Counted from the stretch's first letter, positions 28,534 through 37,915 are shown. The stretch is DNA of 64,000 nucleotides from Nitrospirillum amazonense (GCF_007828035.1 NZ_VITV01000006.1:310001-374000); one strand, 5' to 3'. The notes: a model not told the origin generated them from the letters alone. A program made the numbers and translations.

Positions 28534-31298
28534 TCATTCCCAAGCCCCTGCCCGCCAACCAGGACGCAGCCCCAGTGCCGGCCGACGCGGACGCGGCGCG
28601 CCGCATCGCCGACCTGGAGCAGCAGGTGGCGAAGCTGACCCGCATCAACCAGTCGCTGATGGATCGGGTGGAACGCCATGTGGACGGCCAGGGCTCGGCC
28701 TTTTCCCTGTTCCAGACCGCCATCAGCCTGGAAGACCAGGTCCGGTCGCGCACCCGGTCGCTGGAAGAGGCGCTGGTTGATCTGGAGCGGTCCTACCAGG
28801 AAGCCGCCAAGGCGCGGGAACAGGCGGAAACGGCCCGCCTGCGCCTGTTCACCGCCATCGAGGCGGTCAGCGGCGGCTTCGCCCTGTTCGATGCCAACGA
28901 TCGGCTGGTGCTGTTCAACCAGGATTACCTGAGCTTCTGGCCCGGCATGGCGGGCGACGTCCACCCCGGCATGTCGTTCAGCGACATGGTGCATCTGGCG
29001 GTGCAGCGCAAAAGCGTGATGGACGCCTATCGCGACCCCGATGGCTGGGTCCGCCGCCGCCTGCGCCAACATGCTGATTGCCAAGGCCCCACCGTCCATG
29101 CGCTGAGCGACGGCCGCTGGATGCAGATCAACGAGAAGCGCACCAATGACGGCGGCGTGGTCGCCATCTACACCGACATCACCGCCCTGAAACGGCGGGA
29201 AACGCAGCAGTGGAAGGCGGCGCTGGCGCAGAAGAGCACCCTGCTGCAGGCCACGCTGGACAACATTTTCCAGGGGGTAGCGGTGTACGACGCCCAACTG
29301 GCGCTGGTCGCCTGGAACAACGAGTTCGTGCGCCTGCTGGACCTGACGCCCCGTTGCGTGCGGCGCGGCGCCGTCTTCGCCGATTTCCAGCGCTTCAATG
29401 ACGGCCTGCTGGCCCATGGCATCAGCGAGCCGCGTTTCCTGGACCCCCAGAACAACCCGCTGCCGCTGCGGCTGGAACAGACCTGGTTCAACGGCCGGGT
29501 GCTGGATATCGAGCGCAACCCCATGCCTGACGGCGGCTTCGTCCTGACCTTCACCGACATCACCGAGCGCAAGCGCAACGAGGAGGCGCTGCGCGACAGC
29601 GAGCGGCGCATCCGCTTGGTGACCGACGCCATGCCGGCCCTGATCGCCTATTGCGACGCGGATGAGCGCTACCAGTTCGTCAACGCCCCCTACCGGCAAT
29701 GGCTGCGCCGGCCGGAAACGGCCATTCTGGGCCGGCGCATGCGCAGCGTGCTGGCCCCCGCCTTTTACGAGCGCAGCCGCGCCTACATCCGCCAGGCCCT
29801 GGCCGGCCAGACCGTGTCGTTCGAAGTGGAGCTGACGCCCACCGGCGATCCGGACAATCTGGCGGAGCCGCGCTACGCCCATGTCACCTTCGTGCCCCAT
29901 ATCGGGCTGCCCCATGCCGACCAGGATCGGGTGATCCTGGGTCTATTCACGCTGATGCAGGACGTCACGGAGCGGCGCCGCGCCGACGCCGCCATCAAGG
30001 AGGCGAACGAGACGCTGGAGCGGCGGGTGACCGAGCGCACCGCGGCGCTGACCGCCCTGAACGGCCAGCTGCAGCAGGAGATCGCGGAGCGGCGGGAGGT
30101 GGAGCGCGCCCTGCAGTCCGCCAAGGTGGAGGCGGAGCAGGCCAACCTGTCCAAGACCAAGTTCCTGGCCGCCGCCAGCCATGACCTGCTGCAGCCCCTG
30201 AATTCCGCCAGGCTGTTCGTGTCGGCCCTGGCAGAGCTGGAGCATACGCGCAAGAACAGGTCGCTGATCGACAACATCGACGTGTCGCTGAGCGCGGTGG
30301 AGGGTCTGCTGGACGCCCTGCTGGACATCTCGAAGCTGGACGCCGGGGCGGTGTCGCCGGAAATCGTGGACTTCCCCATCGGCAGCCTGCTGGGGCCCCT
30401 GTCCACCGAGCACCAGGTGTTGGCGCAGGAACAAGGGCTGGCCCTGCGCTATGTGCCGTCGCGCGCGGTGGTGCGCAGCGATATCCGCCTGCTGCGCAGC
30501 ATCGTGCAGAATTTCCTGTCCAACGCCGTGCGCTATACCCAGCGGGGGGGGGTGCTGCTGGGCTGCCGCCGCCGGGGTGACACCTTGCGCATCGAGGTGT
30601 GGGACAGCGGTCCCGGCATTCCGGCCGACCAGCTGGACGAGATCTTCAAGGAATTCCACCAGTTGCATCGCGGACCCATGCTGGGCGGCCCTATTGGGAA
30701 TTCGACCAAGGGTGAGGGACGCACCCGCGCCACCAGCCGGGGCATGGGCCTGGGCCTGGCCATCGTGCGCCGCGTCGCCAAGGTGCTGGACCTGACGGTG
30801 GAAACCCGGTCCATGGTCGGCCGCGGCTCCATCTTCTCCGTCGCCGTGCCCTTGGGCACCATGACGGCCTCGGCCGTCGCCCGCCGTGTCGCCGGTGACG
30901 GCAACGCCCGCCCCCTGGACGGAACCTTGGTCCTGGTCCTGGACGACGAGCCCAGCGCGCTGATGGGCATGCAGGCGCTGCTGTCCACCTGGGGCTGCGA
31001 GGCGGCGGTGGCGTCCACCGGAGAGGAAGCGCTGGAGGTGCTGGGCCGCCTGCCCCGCCCGCCCGACGCCCTGATCGCCGACTTCCACCTGGGCGACGGC
31101 CACACCGGCCCGGATGAGGTCACCCACCTGCGCCAGGTCATCGCCGCCGGCACCGGCCTGGCGCCACCCGCCATCATCGTCACCGCCGACCACACGCCGG
31201 AGGTCGAGGCCCAAGTGAAGCAGCACCAGTACTGGATGCTGAAAAAGCCGCTGAATCCCGCGCAGCTGCGGGCGCTGCTGTCCAGCATGCTGGGTTAG
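28530..31298 (+). CDS. Hybrid PAS sensor histidine kinase, NahK/ErcS'-like
   Basis: 922 residues. An N-terminal coiled coil with SAFSLFQTAISLEDQVRSRT is followed by three PAS-type segments (~105-220, 240-350, 360-480), a second coiled coil, HisKA with the H-box FLAAASHDLLQPLNS (His551), HATPase (NFLSNAVRYTQ; WDSGPGIP) and a C-terminal receiver whose phospho-acceptor is Asp851 in ALIADFHLGDG. The H-box is typical of the NahK/ErcS' group, which acts downstream of FIST proteins and, in Pseudomonas, in ethanol-oxidation control. The gene is coupled to the FIST gene by a 4-bp overlap. Confidence 0.85.
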   Translation: MIIPKPLPANQDAAPVPADADAARRIADLEQQVAKLTRINQSLMDRVERHVDGQGSAFSLFQTAISLEDQVRSRTRSLEEALVDLERSYQEAAKAREQAETARLRLFTAIEAVSGGFALFDANDRLVLFNQDYLSFWPGMAGDVHPGMSFSDMVHLAVQRKSVMDAYRDPDGWVRRRLRQHADCQGPTVHALSDGRWMQINEKRTNDGGVVAIYTDITALKRRETQQWKAALAQKSTLLQATLDNIFQGVAVYDAQLALVAWNNEFVRLLDLTPRCVRRGAVFADFQRFNDGLLAHGISEPRFLDPQNNPLPLRLEQTWFNGRVLDIERNPMPDGGFVLTFTDITERKRNEEALRDSERRIRLVTDAMPALIAYCDADERYQFVNAPYRQWLRRPETAILGRRMRSVLAPAFYERSRAYIRQALAGQTVSFEVELTPTGDPDNLAEPRYAHVTFVPHIGLPHADQDRVILGLFTLMQDVTERRRADAAIKEANETLERRVTERTAALTALNGQLQQEIAERREVERALQSAKVEAEQANLSKTKFLAAASHDLLQPLNSARLFVSALAELEHTRKNRSLIDNIDVSLSAVEGLLDALLDISKLDAGAVSPEIVDFPIGSLLGPLSTEHQVLAQEQGLALRYVPSRAVVRSDIRLLRSIVQNFLSNAVRYTQRGGVLLGCRRRGDTLRIEVWDSGPGIPADQLDEIFKEFHQLHRGPMLGGPIGNSTKGEGRTRATSRGMGLGLAIVRRVAKVLDLTVETRSMVGRGSIFSVAVPLGTMTASAVARRVAGDGNARPLDGTLVLVLDDEPSALMGMQALLSTWGCEAAVASTGEEALEVLGRLPRPPDALIADFHLGDGHTGPDEVTHLRQVIAAGTGLAPPAIIVTADHTPEVEAQVKQHQYWMLKKPLNPAQLRALLSSMLG

Positions 31299-31350
31299 GC
31301 CGGCTTCCGGCCCCTGCGCGCCCGGTTGACACGCCTTCGCAACCGACGAT

Positions 31351-32181
31351 ATGCCTGACCGGTCGCTTTCACGCCCGAACAAGGTCCGGCCGCGCATGCG
31401 TTCCCTTCTGGCCGGTCTTGGCCCCGCCGATGTCCGCACGGCCCCCTTCCCCCATATCGTGGCCGACCGGCCCATGGAAGACGGCCTTTACCAGGAGCTG
31501 AGCGCCAGCTTTCCCGGGTTTGCCCGCATGGGCTGGGACTGCGCCCCGGACCAGGTGCCCAACAACCGGCGCTTCGAGCTGTCGGCCGAGATGATCCTAC
31601 AATCACCGGATTTGCCGGCCTGCTGGAAGGACTTCGCCGCCTACCATGCCGGTCCGGCCTTCCTGGCGGAGGTCGCGGCCCTGTTCGACGGCCACTGGGA
31701 CCCGGCCATGCTGACGGCCCTGGACGGGCGCCTGACCAGTCACAGCACCGGGTTGCGGCGCCTGACCTCGACGGGGCCGTATCGCATCCACCAGGACGCG
31801 CGCATGGAGATCAACACCCCCGTACGCGACCGCGCCTCCTCCTCGCGCGGGCCCCATCTCGACACGCCGAACCGCCTTTTCTCCTGCCTGTTCTACATGC
31901 GGGCACCCGATGACGATGCACAGGGCGGTGACCTGGTGCTGTACCGCTGGCGCAACGGGCCGACGGGGCGCATCGCGGACTATGCGCTGCCGGAAACGGC
32001 GGTGGAGGAGACCCTGACCGTGCCCTACGCCGCCAACCGGCTGGTGATCTTTCCCCAAAGCCTGCGCGCCCTGCACGGCGTAAGCCCCCGCCACCCCACA
32101 CCGCACACCCGCCGCTACGTCTTCGTTACCGCGGAACTGACCGAGGACTGGTTGCGCCAACCCTTGAGCGAGGGGGTGTGA
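31351..32181 (+). CDS. 2-oxoglutarate/Fe(II)-dependent oxygenase family protein
   Basis: 276 residues. A double-stranded beta-helix core with HxD as GPHLDTPN (His169, Asp171), a distal His in SLRALHGVSPR (His242) and an Arg shortly after (TRRYVFV) gives the full Fe/2OG ligand set. It resembles prolyl-hydroxylase-like small-molecule or peptide hydroxylases. Starts at 31351 or 31396 are both possible. It is immediately followed by a sulfotransferase gene (1-bp gap), so a hydroxylation-then-sulfation pathway is a reasonable but untested idea. Confidence 0.7.
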   Translation: MPDRSLSRPNKVRPRMRSLLAGLGPADVRTAPFPHIVADRPMEDGLYQELSASFPGFARMGWDCAPDQVPNNRRFELSAEMILQSPDLPACWKDFAAYHAGPAFLAEVAALFDGHWDPAMLTALDGRLTSHSTGLRRLTSTGPYRIHQDARMEINTPVRDRASSSRGPHLDTPNRLFSCLFYMRAPDDDAQGGDLVLYRWRNGPTGRIADYALPETAVEETLTVPYAANRLVIFPQSLRALHGVSPRHPTPHTRRYVFVTAELTEDWLRQPLSEGV

Positions 32182-32182
32182 C

Positions 32183-32878
32183 ATGCGCCTGCTGGTCCAT
32201 GGCATGCAGTCGAGCGGGGCCACCGCCTTTACCCGCGCCCTGGCGGAGCGACCCGGCTGTGTCGCCCTTGCGGACATCCCCAACAATTTCGCTGCCCCGC
32301 GCGTGACCACGACGGCCGACTTCGTGGCCAAGGTGGTGGTGACCACGGCCTATCCCCTGGCGACCCATATGGAACGCTTCCGCCCCGACAAGGTGGTGTT
32401 GTTCCTGCGCGACCCGCGTGACAACTACGCCAGCCTGTCGACCGCGAACTACCGCCACCATTCCGGCCTGATGGACGAGAAGTTCCTGATCCTGGACCAG
32501 TTGTTCGCCGAACGGCACCGGCTGTTCGATGCGATCATCCATTATGAGGATTTCGTCGCCCGCGACCCGTCGGTGTCCACGGCCCTGGCCGCCCTGGGCT
32601 GGCCGCTAGACGAAGCGCACTACACCTTCCGCCGCGACTACAACGACCTGCTGCGGACGCTGTGGGAGGCGGAACCAGCGCTGCGGGAAACCATGGACGT
32701 GGTCTTCGGCAACGCTCGCGGCGCGGGCGTGACCGACCGCTGGCGCGACAAGCCGCGCGATCCGGCGGTCGACGCACAGTTGGAGGCGCTGTGCCCCCGC
32801 CTGCTGCGGCATTACCAAGGCCGGCCCATAAGAACCGGTCAGGCCAGGTCGGTCAGTGCGAAGTCATCGCCCTTATAG
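32183..32878 (+). CDS. Sulfotransferase-like protein with altered C-terminus
   Basis: 231 residues. The 5'-phosphosulfate loop (HGMQSSGATAFTRAL, residues ~6-20) and the 3'-phosphate motif VVLFLRDPRDNYASL mark a PAPS-dependent sulfotransferase fold. The last ~17 residues (after LLRHYQGRP) are read antisense to the end of vapC and look unnatural, suggesting the original end was replaced when vapBC arrived. The likely partner is the oxygenase just upstream. Confidence 0.7.
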   Translation: MRLLVHGMQSSGATAFTRALAERPGCVALADIPNNFAAPRVTTTADFVAKVVVTTAYPLATHMERFRPDKVVLFLRDPRDNYASLSTANYRHHSGLMDEKFLILDQLFAERHRLFDAIIHYEDFVARDPSVSTALAALGWPLDEAHYTFRRDYNDLLRTLWEAEPALRETMDVVFGNARGAGVTDRWRDKPRDPAVDAQLEALCPRLLRHYQGRPIRTGQARSVSAKSSPL

Positions 32879-33231
32879 AGAAGGGCCGCGCCCTGCGCTT
32901 TGGCACAGGCATAGGCGAAGCAATCTCCCATGTTCAATGCGGCCGGATGGCGGCCCTTGCCGTAGCGGGCGTAGGCATCATAGGCGATATCCCACTCCCG
33001 CACCCCCAGGTCCACAAACCGGAAGCCCGCTTCCTTCAGGAAATCAAGCACATGGCTGCGTGCCCTTGCCGGTTCAATTTTGTAGGATCGGCAAAGGCCA
33101 GCCGCCGTTTCCCAAACCGCAAGGGCGGAACAGAAACGATCAGCGTGCATTTCCAGCCGGTCCGCTAAGACGGCGGCATCCTCCTCCCCCGCAATGAGCG
33201 CAATAAGGGCCGACGCATCCGCGAAGATCAT
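32839..33231 (-). CDS. vapC: VapC-type PIN-domain toxin
   Basis: 130 residues. PIN-domain acidic residues are present: Asp5 in MIFADASAL, Glu41 in LAVWETAAG, Asp103 in NMGDCFAYA and Asp122/123 in YKGDDF. VapC toxins are Mg-dependent ribonucleases, usually cutting tRNA or rRNA. The ATG directly abuts the stop of the antitoxin gene; the 3' end overlaps the sulfotransferase gene by 40 bp tail to tail. Confidence 0.9.
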   Translation of the reverse strand: MIFADASALIALIAGEEDAAVLADRLEMHADRFCSALAVWETAAGLCRSYKIEPARARSHVLDFLKEAGFRFVDLGVREWDIAYDAYARYGKGRHPAALNMGDCFAYACAKAQGAALLYKGDDFALTDLA

Positions 33232-33477
33232 TCAGAAGTTTCCGGAAAGATCGTCAAAGAATGCCTTGTCGGCCGGTAGTCCGGTTGGGGCCGGTAAAGG
33301 ATGGCGGGCACGGAAAGCCGCTAGGCGATCCCGCAAGGGAACAGCCTCTGCCAGGCGCTGAAGTTCCGCCCGCACCGCCAGCTTGACCGCATCCTGTTTG
33401 GAAATGCCCCGGAGGACCGCCAACTCCGCCACCAGTTCGGCGGTAACGTCGTCCTTGATGTAGAGAGGCATTGCCAT
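33232..33477 (-). CDS. vapB: VapB-type antitoxin
   Basis: About 81 residues. MPLYIKDDVTAELVAELA and SKQDAVKLAVRAELQRLA are typical of the VapB ribbon-helix-helix/PSK-like antitoxins; the C-terminal LPADKAFFDDLSGNF is the toxin-binding tail. Start chosen at 33477 (MAMPLYIK). It is expected to neutralise VapC and repress its own promoter. Confidence 0.85.
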   Translation of the reverse strand: MAMPLYIKDDVTAELVAELAVLRGISKQDAVKLAVRAELQRLAEAVPLRDRLAAFRARHPLPAPTGLPADKAFFDDLSGNF

Positions 33478-33685
33478 TATCTCCCCAACGGGCCGCCGGA
33501 TATCCAAGAAAGATACATCGGGATATCCGTGCATTCAAGAACCACCCGCGGTGTAAGAATTCCACCGCTGAGCGCTGGTCCGGAAAATTTGCCTTGTTCC
33601 ACGCCGTGCAACTGACAGCTGGGCAGATGCGCCGGCTTGCGTCCTCGCTGGTTCCGGCATTGGGCATTCTGACACCGAACCACAG

Positions 33686-34261
33686 TTACATCTGGTAGCC
33701 GGGGGTCGGCGTCCACAGCTGGGTTAATGGCCCATTGGCCCCTGTGACGGGATCGGACGGTGGGAAGGGCAGGTGGGCGATGCGCTCCAGCTCCTCTGGC
33801 GTCGCCGCCTCGCGCCGGATATCCCAGTCCTGGCCCGGCGGATAGCCGCCCACTGCCAGGAAATCATCGCTGGCGGCAACGCGGCAGTGGCCGGTGCCGG
33901 CGGGCAGCACGGCGACGTCGCCGGCCCGCACCGCCACCCGGCGGCCCTGGGGCCCGCCCAGCATGAGTTCCGCCTGCCCCCGGGCGAAGCCCAGCACCTC
34001 ATGCGCGGACGTGTGATAGTGGTGATAGTCGTAGATGCCGTCGCGCCAGCGCGCGGGCCAGCCGTTGCGCTGGAACAGCGCCTCGAACACCGCCGCCGGG
34101 TCGCCCTCGCCCAGGGGCACCATGCCCCGGTAGATCAGGACGTGCAGGCGGGCGTTGTTTGGCACCCAGCTGAGGCCGTGCAGGATGAAATTCTCCGGCC
34201 AGCGGCCGTGTTCACCCGCCATGCCGCCGTAGGCATCGGCTTCGGCGTGCTGGTCGGCCAT
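33686..34261 (-). CDS. YjlB-like cupin-domain protein
   Basis: 191 residues. The cupin motif [18 protein letters not shown] provides metal-binding histidines and a Glu, with a second motif [10 protein letters not shown]. The layout, including [20 protein letters not shown] near the start, resembles the YjlB group of uncharacterised cupins. AGGGAGA lies upstream of the ATG at 34261. The substrate is unknown. The 208-bp stretch between it and vapB has no visible feature. Confidence 0.75.
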   Translation of the reverse strand: MADQHAEADAYGGMAGEHGRWPENFILHGLSWVPNNARLHVLIYRGMVPLGEGDPAAVFEALFQRNGWPARWRDGIYDYHHYHTSAHEVLGFARGQAELMLGGPQGRRVAVRAGDVAVLPAGTGHCRVAASDDFLAVGGYPPGQDWDIRREAATPEELERIAHLPFPPSDPVTGANGPLTQLWTPTPGYQM

Positions 34262-34328
34262 GACATGTCTCCCTGAAGGCGGAACGGTTCCGCCCTCTGA
34301 AATCCGCCGGGCCGCCGCAGGTTCCGAA

Positions 34329-35000
34329 TCAGCCTTCCGCCACGTCGGCGAAGCTGTCCAGGTGCAGACGGCCGGCCATGACCACGGCCTGGGTCCGGCT
34401 GTAGACGCGCAGCTTGTGCAGGATGCTGGAGACGTGGGCCTTCACCGTGGTTTCGGCGATATCCAGGTCATAGGCGATTTCCTTGTTGAGCTTACCGGTG
34501 CCCAGCAATTGCAGGACGCGGCGCTGCTGCGGCGTCAGCGTCAGGACCCGCTGCAGGAAATCATCGTCCGCCGCCTGGCCCTTGGGGTCGGGTGCCGGCT
34601 CAGCCAGCGCCAGGTCATCGGGACGGTAGGTGCCCCCGGCGGCCACCAGCGACAGAGCGGCCACGATCTCAGCCCGGGGGGTGGACTTGGGGATGAAACC
34701 CATGGCGCCCAAGGCCAGGGCCTCGCGTACCAGGCGTGGGTCCTCCAGGGCGGAGATCACCACCACGGGGGTGGCGGGGAATTGACTGCGGATGCGCACC
34801 AGCCCCTCGAATCCGTCCACACCGGGCATGCGCAGATCCAGCAGCAGGAGGTCGGCGGCGCCGATGGACTCCAGCAACTGCATCACACCCGCCAGATGGG
34901 CGCACTCCAGGATTTCAGGCTGGTCAAACGCGGACTCCACGGCCAGGGCCAGGGCGCCCCGCACCATGGGATGATCGTCGGCAATGATTATTTGCGGCAT
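34329..35000 (-). CDS. LuxR/NarL-family response regulator, AgmR/ErbR-like
   Basis: 223 residues. A receiver domain with Asp55 as phosphorylation site ([10 protein letters not shown]) and acidic pocket DD at 8-9, then a LuxR-type helix-turn-helix ([34 protein letters not shown]). Regulators of this type (AgmR, ErbR, ExaE) switch on PQQ biosynthesis and quinoprotein alcohol dehydrogenases in Pseudomonas. Its position directly upstream of pqqA copy 2 and xoxF, diverging from them, supports that role here. Confidence 0.85.
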   Translation of the reverse strand: MPQIIIADDHPMVRGALALAVESAFDQPEILECAHLAGVMQLLESIGAADLLLLDLRMPGVDGFEGLVRIRSQFPATPVVVISALEDPRLVREALALGAMGFIPKSTPRAEIVAALSLVAAGGTYRPDDLALAEPAPDPKGQAADDDFLQRVLTLTPQQRRVLQLLGTGKLNKEIAYDLDIAETTVKAHVSSILHKLRVYSRTQAVVMAGRLHLDSFADVAEG

Positions 35001-35230
35001 GCGTCGCCTCGTTTGCGGGCGATTATGATTCGGCGTTTCCTCGACCTTGACGATAGTCGATATCGATCAACCCGGCTAGTGCCTGGGAGGGTTAGGCCGC
35101 GTCCCATCGGCGGAGCCTCCACCACCGCCAGGCGGCTGTATGCAACCCTTTGACATACAATCAATATCAGACTGGAAGAGCGAATGCCGACACCCCCCTG
35201 CGCGGGTGCGGCACGGGTGTCAAATTACCC

Positions 35231-35246
35231 TTGTACCAAAGTACAA
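35231..35246. promoter_or_regulatory. Perfect dyad, candidate response-regulator operator
   Basis: TTGTAC, 4 bp, GTACAA form a perfect inverted repeat. It is overlapped by a second dyad, CCAA (35236-35239) with TTGG (35247-35250). It stands out in the AT-richer part of the intergenic region, 475 bp upstream of pqqA2 and 230 bp upstream of the response-regulator gene. Binding partner unknown. Confidence 0.4.
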
Positions 35247-35550
35247 TTGGCACCCGGGACGGGCTTCTTGAAGATGGGCAGCAAGCCGAACGGTGGCGCA
35301 TTCCCTCTGAAGTTCCAAAGGGAAGGCCGGAAGGAACGGCGCCCCGGAGAGGAACGGCCCGGCGGGAAAGCCCCGGCGGGCCAGCAAAGACGAAGAACTG
35401 GCAGAGTCGAAGTTCCCGCGTGATCATGGGCCTGCGGCGTGACCGGTTATTGGCATTCCCGACCGCCCCCTTTTCGGCCGACAGCCGCCTGGTTTCGACG
35501 GTATTTCTTTTACCTTGCGACATCGGGCGCGAACGACACTGATCCCACGA

Positions 35551-35568
35551 AGGCCGGCACGCCGGCCT
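35551..35568 (+). other. GC hairpin upstream of pqqA2
   Basis: AGGCCGG and CCGGCCT pair perfectly around the loop CACG. No T-run follows, so it is more likely part of a structured leader than a terminator. Confidence 0.4.
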
Positions 35569-35705
35569 CTTGGGCGGCAGGGGTAGGCGGCAGGGATGGA
35601 GACGGGATTGCCCGTGGCGGCCGGCGGCCCAGGACAGGATGGGAACATGCGGGATGGAAACCGGTCCGAATGGACCTATCCTTAACCTTCTCAAGGAGAG
35701 ACCCC

Positions 35706-35783
35706 ATGCGTTGGAAGAAGCCCATCGTCACCGAGATCGCGCTCGGCATGGAAATCAACTGCTACGCCTGCGCGGACGTCTGA
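35706..35783 (+). CDS. pqqA: PqqA precursor peptide, copy 2
   Basis: 25 residues, with the same [13 protein letters not shown] core as copy 1 and Glu16/Tyr20 in E-x3-Y spacing. The N-terminal residues differ ([10 protein letters not shown] against MSWKTPKIVE), so it is a diverged paralogue rather than a recent copy. CAAGGAGAG sits about 7 bases before the ATG. It precedes xoxF by 217 bp on the same strand. Confidence 0.93.
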   Translation: MRWKKPIVTEIALGMEINCYACADV

Positions 35784-36000
35784 CGCCCCCGCCATCATCG
35801 GCCGGCCCACGGGGTCGGCTGGACGTGCATCCGCCCGGTGTGCGTCCCTGTGCGTTTTGTCCCCAGTCGCCGGGCTGGATATCCGCCTCGTGCCGGCGGG
35901 CTGGTGGCCCCTGTTCAGCCTAATCGCGTCGCCCATCCGCCGGCCAGGCGGACACCAATCGGACCGGACCTACCGGCCAATCCCCAGGGAGGGAATTGAG

Positions 36001-37800
36001 ATGAAACAGCGGAAGAAGGTGTTGTTGTCGTGGACCGCCCTCGTGACGGCCAGCTTGCTGTCCAGCCATCCGTCGCTGGCCAACGACGAACTGTCCAAGG
36101 CGAGCAAGGACCCCAAGCAATGGGTCATGCAAGCCGGTGACTACGCCAATCAGCGCTACAGCTCCTTGAAGCAGATCACCACCGCCAACGTTAAGGAATT
36201 GCGCCCGGTGTGGACCTTCTCCACCGGCGTGCTGCGCGGCCATGAGGGCGGCCCGCTGGTCGTGGGCGACGTCATGTACGTCCACACCCCCTTCCCCAAC
36301 GTGGTGTACGCGCTGGACCTGAACAACGCCGGCCGCATCCTGTGGAAGTATGAGCCCAAGCAGGACCCGACCGTCATTCCCGTCATGTGCTGCGACACCG
36401 TGAACCGCGGCGTGGCCTATGGTGACGGCAAGATCATCCTGAACCAGGCCGATGCCAATGTCGTGGCGCTGGACGCCAAGACCGGCAAGGAGCTGTGGAA
36501 GGTCGCCAACGGCGACCCCAAGAAGGGTGAGACCATGACGGGCGCGCCCGTCATCGTGAAGGACAAGGTGCTGGTCGGCATCAGCGGCGGCGAATTCGGC
36601 GTGCAGGGCCGCATGACGGCCTACAACCTGAAGGACGGCTCCGTCGCGTGGAAGGCCTATTCCGTCGGCCCCGACGACCAGATCCTGGTCGACCCGCAGA
36701 AGACCACCAGCCTGGGCAAGCCCATCGGCGCCAACTCTTCCCTGTCGACCTGGCAAGGCGACCAGTGGAAGACCGGCGGCGGCGCCACCTGGGGCTGGAC
36801 CAGCTATGACCCGCAGCTGAACCTGATCTATTACGGCTCGGGCAACCCCTCGACCTGGAACCCCAAGCAGCGCCCCGGCGACAACAAATGGTCCATGACC
36901 ATTTTCGCCCGCGACGCCGACACGGGCATGGCCAAGTGGGTCTACCAGATGACGCCCCATGACGAATGGGATTATGACGGCGTCAACGAGATGATCCTGG
37001 CCGATATCAAGGTGAAGGGCACGCCCGTCAAGGCGCTGGTCCACTTCGACCGCAACGGCTTCGCCTACACCATGAACCGCGAGACCGGCGAGCTGCTGGT
37101 GGCGGAGAAGTACGACCCGGCGGTCAACTGGGCCACGCATGTGGACATGAAAACCGGCCGGCCGGAAGTCGTGGCGCAGTACAGCACCGACAAGAACGGC
37201 GAGGACCACAACACCAAGGGCGTCTGCCCGGCGGCCCTGGGCAGCAAGGATCAGCAGCCGGCCTCGTATTCGCCGGATACCGGCCTGTTCTACGTGCCGA
37301 CCAACCACGTCTGCATGGACTATGAGCCGTTCAAGGTGTCCTACACCGCCGGCCAGCCCTATGTCGGCGCCACGCTGTCCATGTTCCCGCCCAAGGGCGA
37401 GAATAACCTCGGCAACTTCATCGCCTGGGACGCCAGCACCGGCAAGATCGTCTGGTCCAACAAGGAAACCTTCTCCGTCTGGTCGGGCGCCCTGACCACG
37501 GCCGGCGGCGTCGCCTTCTACGGCACGCTGGAAGGCTACCTGAAGGCCGTGGACATGAAGACCGGCAAGGAGCTGTACAAGTTCAAGACGCCGTCGGGGA
37601 TCATCGGCAACGTCACAACCTATGAGCACGGCGGCAAGCAGTACGTCGCCGTGCTGTCCGGTGTCGGCGGCTGGGCCGGCATCGGCATGGCCGCCGGCTT
37701 GGGCGGCGACACGGACGGCCTGGGCGCCGTCGGCGCCTACAAGCAGTTGGCCAACTACACCCAGCTGGGCGGTGTGCTCACCGTCTTCGCCCTACCGTAA
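36001..37800 (+). CDS. xoxF: XoxF-type lanthanide-dependent PQQ alcohol (methanol) dehydrogenase
   Basis: 599 residues. A signal peptide is followed by an eight-bladed quinoprotein propeller with tryptophan-docking repeats. The vicinal disulfide pair is Cys130-Cys131 ([11 protein letters not shown]). In [10 protein letters not shown], Asp324 is the catalytic base and Asp326, two residues later, is the extra acidic ligand that marks lanthanide-dependent XoxF; calcium MxaF enzymes have Ala there. It oxidises methanol or other primary alcohols in the periplasm and passes electrons to XoxG. GGGAGG precedes the ATG. Segments such as [20 protein letters not shown] suggest the XoxF5 clade. No mxaI-like small subunit gene is nearby, consistent with XoxF. 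Confidence 0.95.
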   Translation: MKQRKKVLLSWTALVTASLLSSHPSLANDELSKASKDPKQWVMQAGDYANQRYSSLKQITTANVKELRPVWTFSTGVLRGHEGGPLVVGDVMYVHTPFPNVVYALDLNNAGRILWKYEPKQDPTVIPVMCCDTVNRGVAYGDGKIILNQADANVVALDAKTGKELWKVANGDPKKGETMTGAPVIVKDKVLVGISGGEFGVQGRMTAYNLKDGSVAWKAYSVGPDDQILVDPQKTTSLGKPIGANSSLSTWQGDQWKTGGGATWGWTSYDPQLNLIYYGSGNPSTWNPKQRPGDNKWSMTIFARDADTGMAKWVYQMTPHDEWDYDGVNEMILADIKVKGTPVKALVHFDRNGFAYTMNRETGELLVAEKYDPAVNWATHVDMKTGRPEVVAQYSTDKNGEDHNTKGVCPAALGSKDQQPASYSPDTGLFYVPTNHVCMDYEPFKVSYTAGQPYVGATLSMFPPKGENNLGNFIAWDASTGKIVWSNKETFSVWSGALTTAGGVAFYGTLEGYLKAVDMKTGKELYKFKTPSGIIGNVTTYEHGGKQYVAVLSGVGGWAGIGMAAGLGGDTDGLGAVGAYKQLANYTQLGGVLTVFALP

Positions 37801-37816
37801 CCCCTCTCTCCTTCTC

Positions 37817-37850
37817 AGCCCCGCCTGGGGATCATCCCTCAGGCGGGGCT
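37817..37850 (+). terminator. Intrinsic terminator/attenuator between xoxF and xoxG
   Basis: AGCCCCGCCTG (37817-37827) pairs perfectly with CAGGCGGGGCT (37840-37850), and the loop can extend the stem (GGGA/TCCC). TCTTT follows. It lies 16 bp after the xoxF stop and would make xoxF mRNA exceed that of xoxGJ. Confidence 0.75.
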
Positions 37851-37915
37851 TCTTTGCCCCTTGAGCTAGAGCACACATGCCTGGACTCCCCACTTCGCGA
37901 AAAGAGGTCCGACTG

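Larger units (their letters stand above)
35001..35705. other. Long non-coding region between response regulator and pqqA2
   Basis: About 700 bp without a convincing gene on either strand. It contains a TCGATATCGA palindrome (35057-35066), a TTGACA hexamer (35150-35155), a strong dyad (35231-35246), a TTCCCT/AGGGAA hairpin (35301-35306 with 35319-35324) and a GC hairpin (35551-35568). This looks like a two-sided control region with a long structured leader for pqqA2. Confidence 0.6.

Noticed and set aside
35160-35430. Possible tmRNA or other known structured RNA in the intergenic region
   Set aside because: No tmRNA or riboswitch signature is recognisable; only short hairpins and a dyad are visible.
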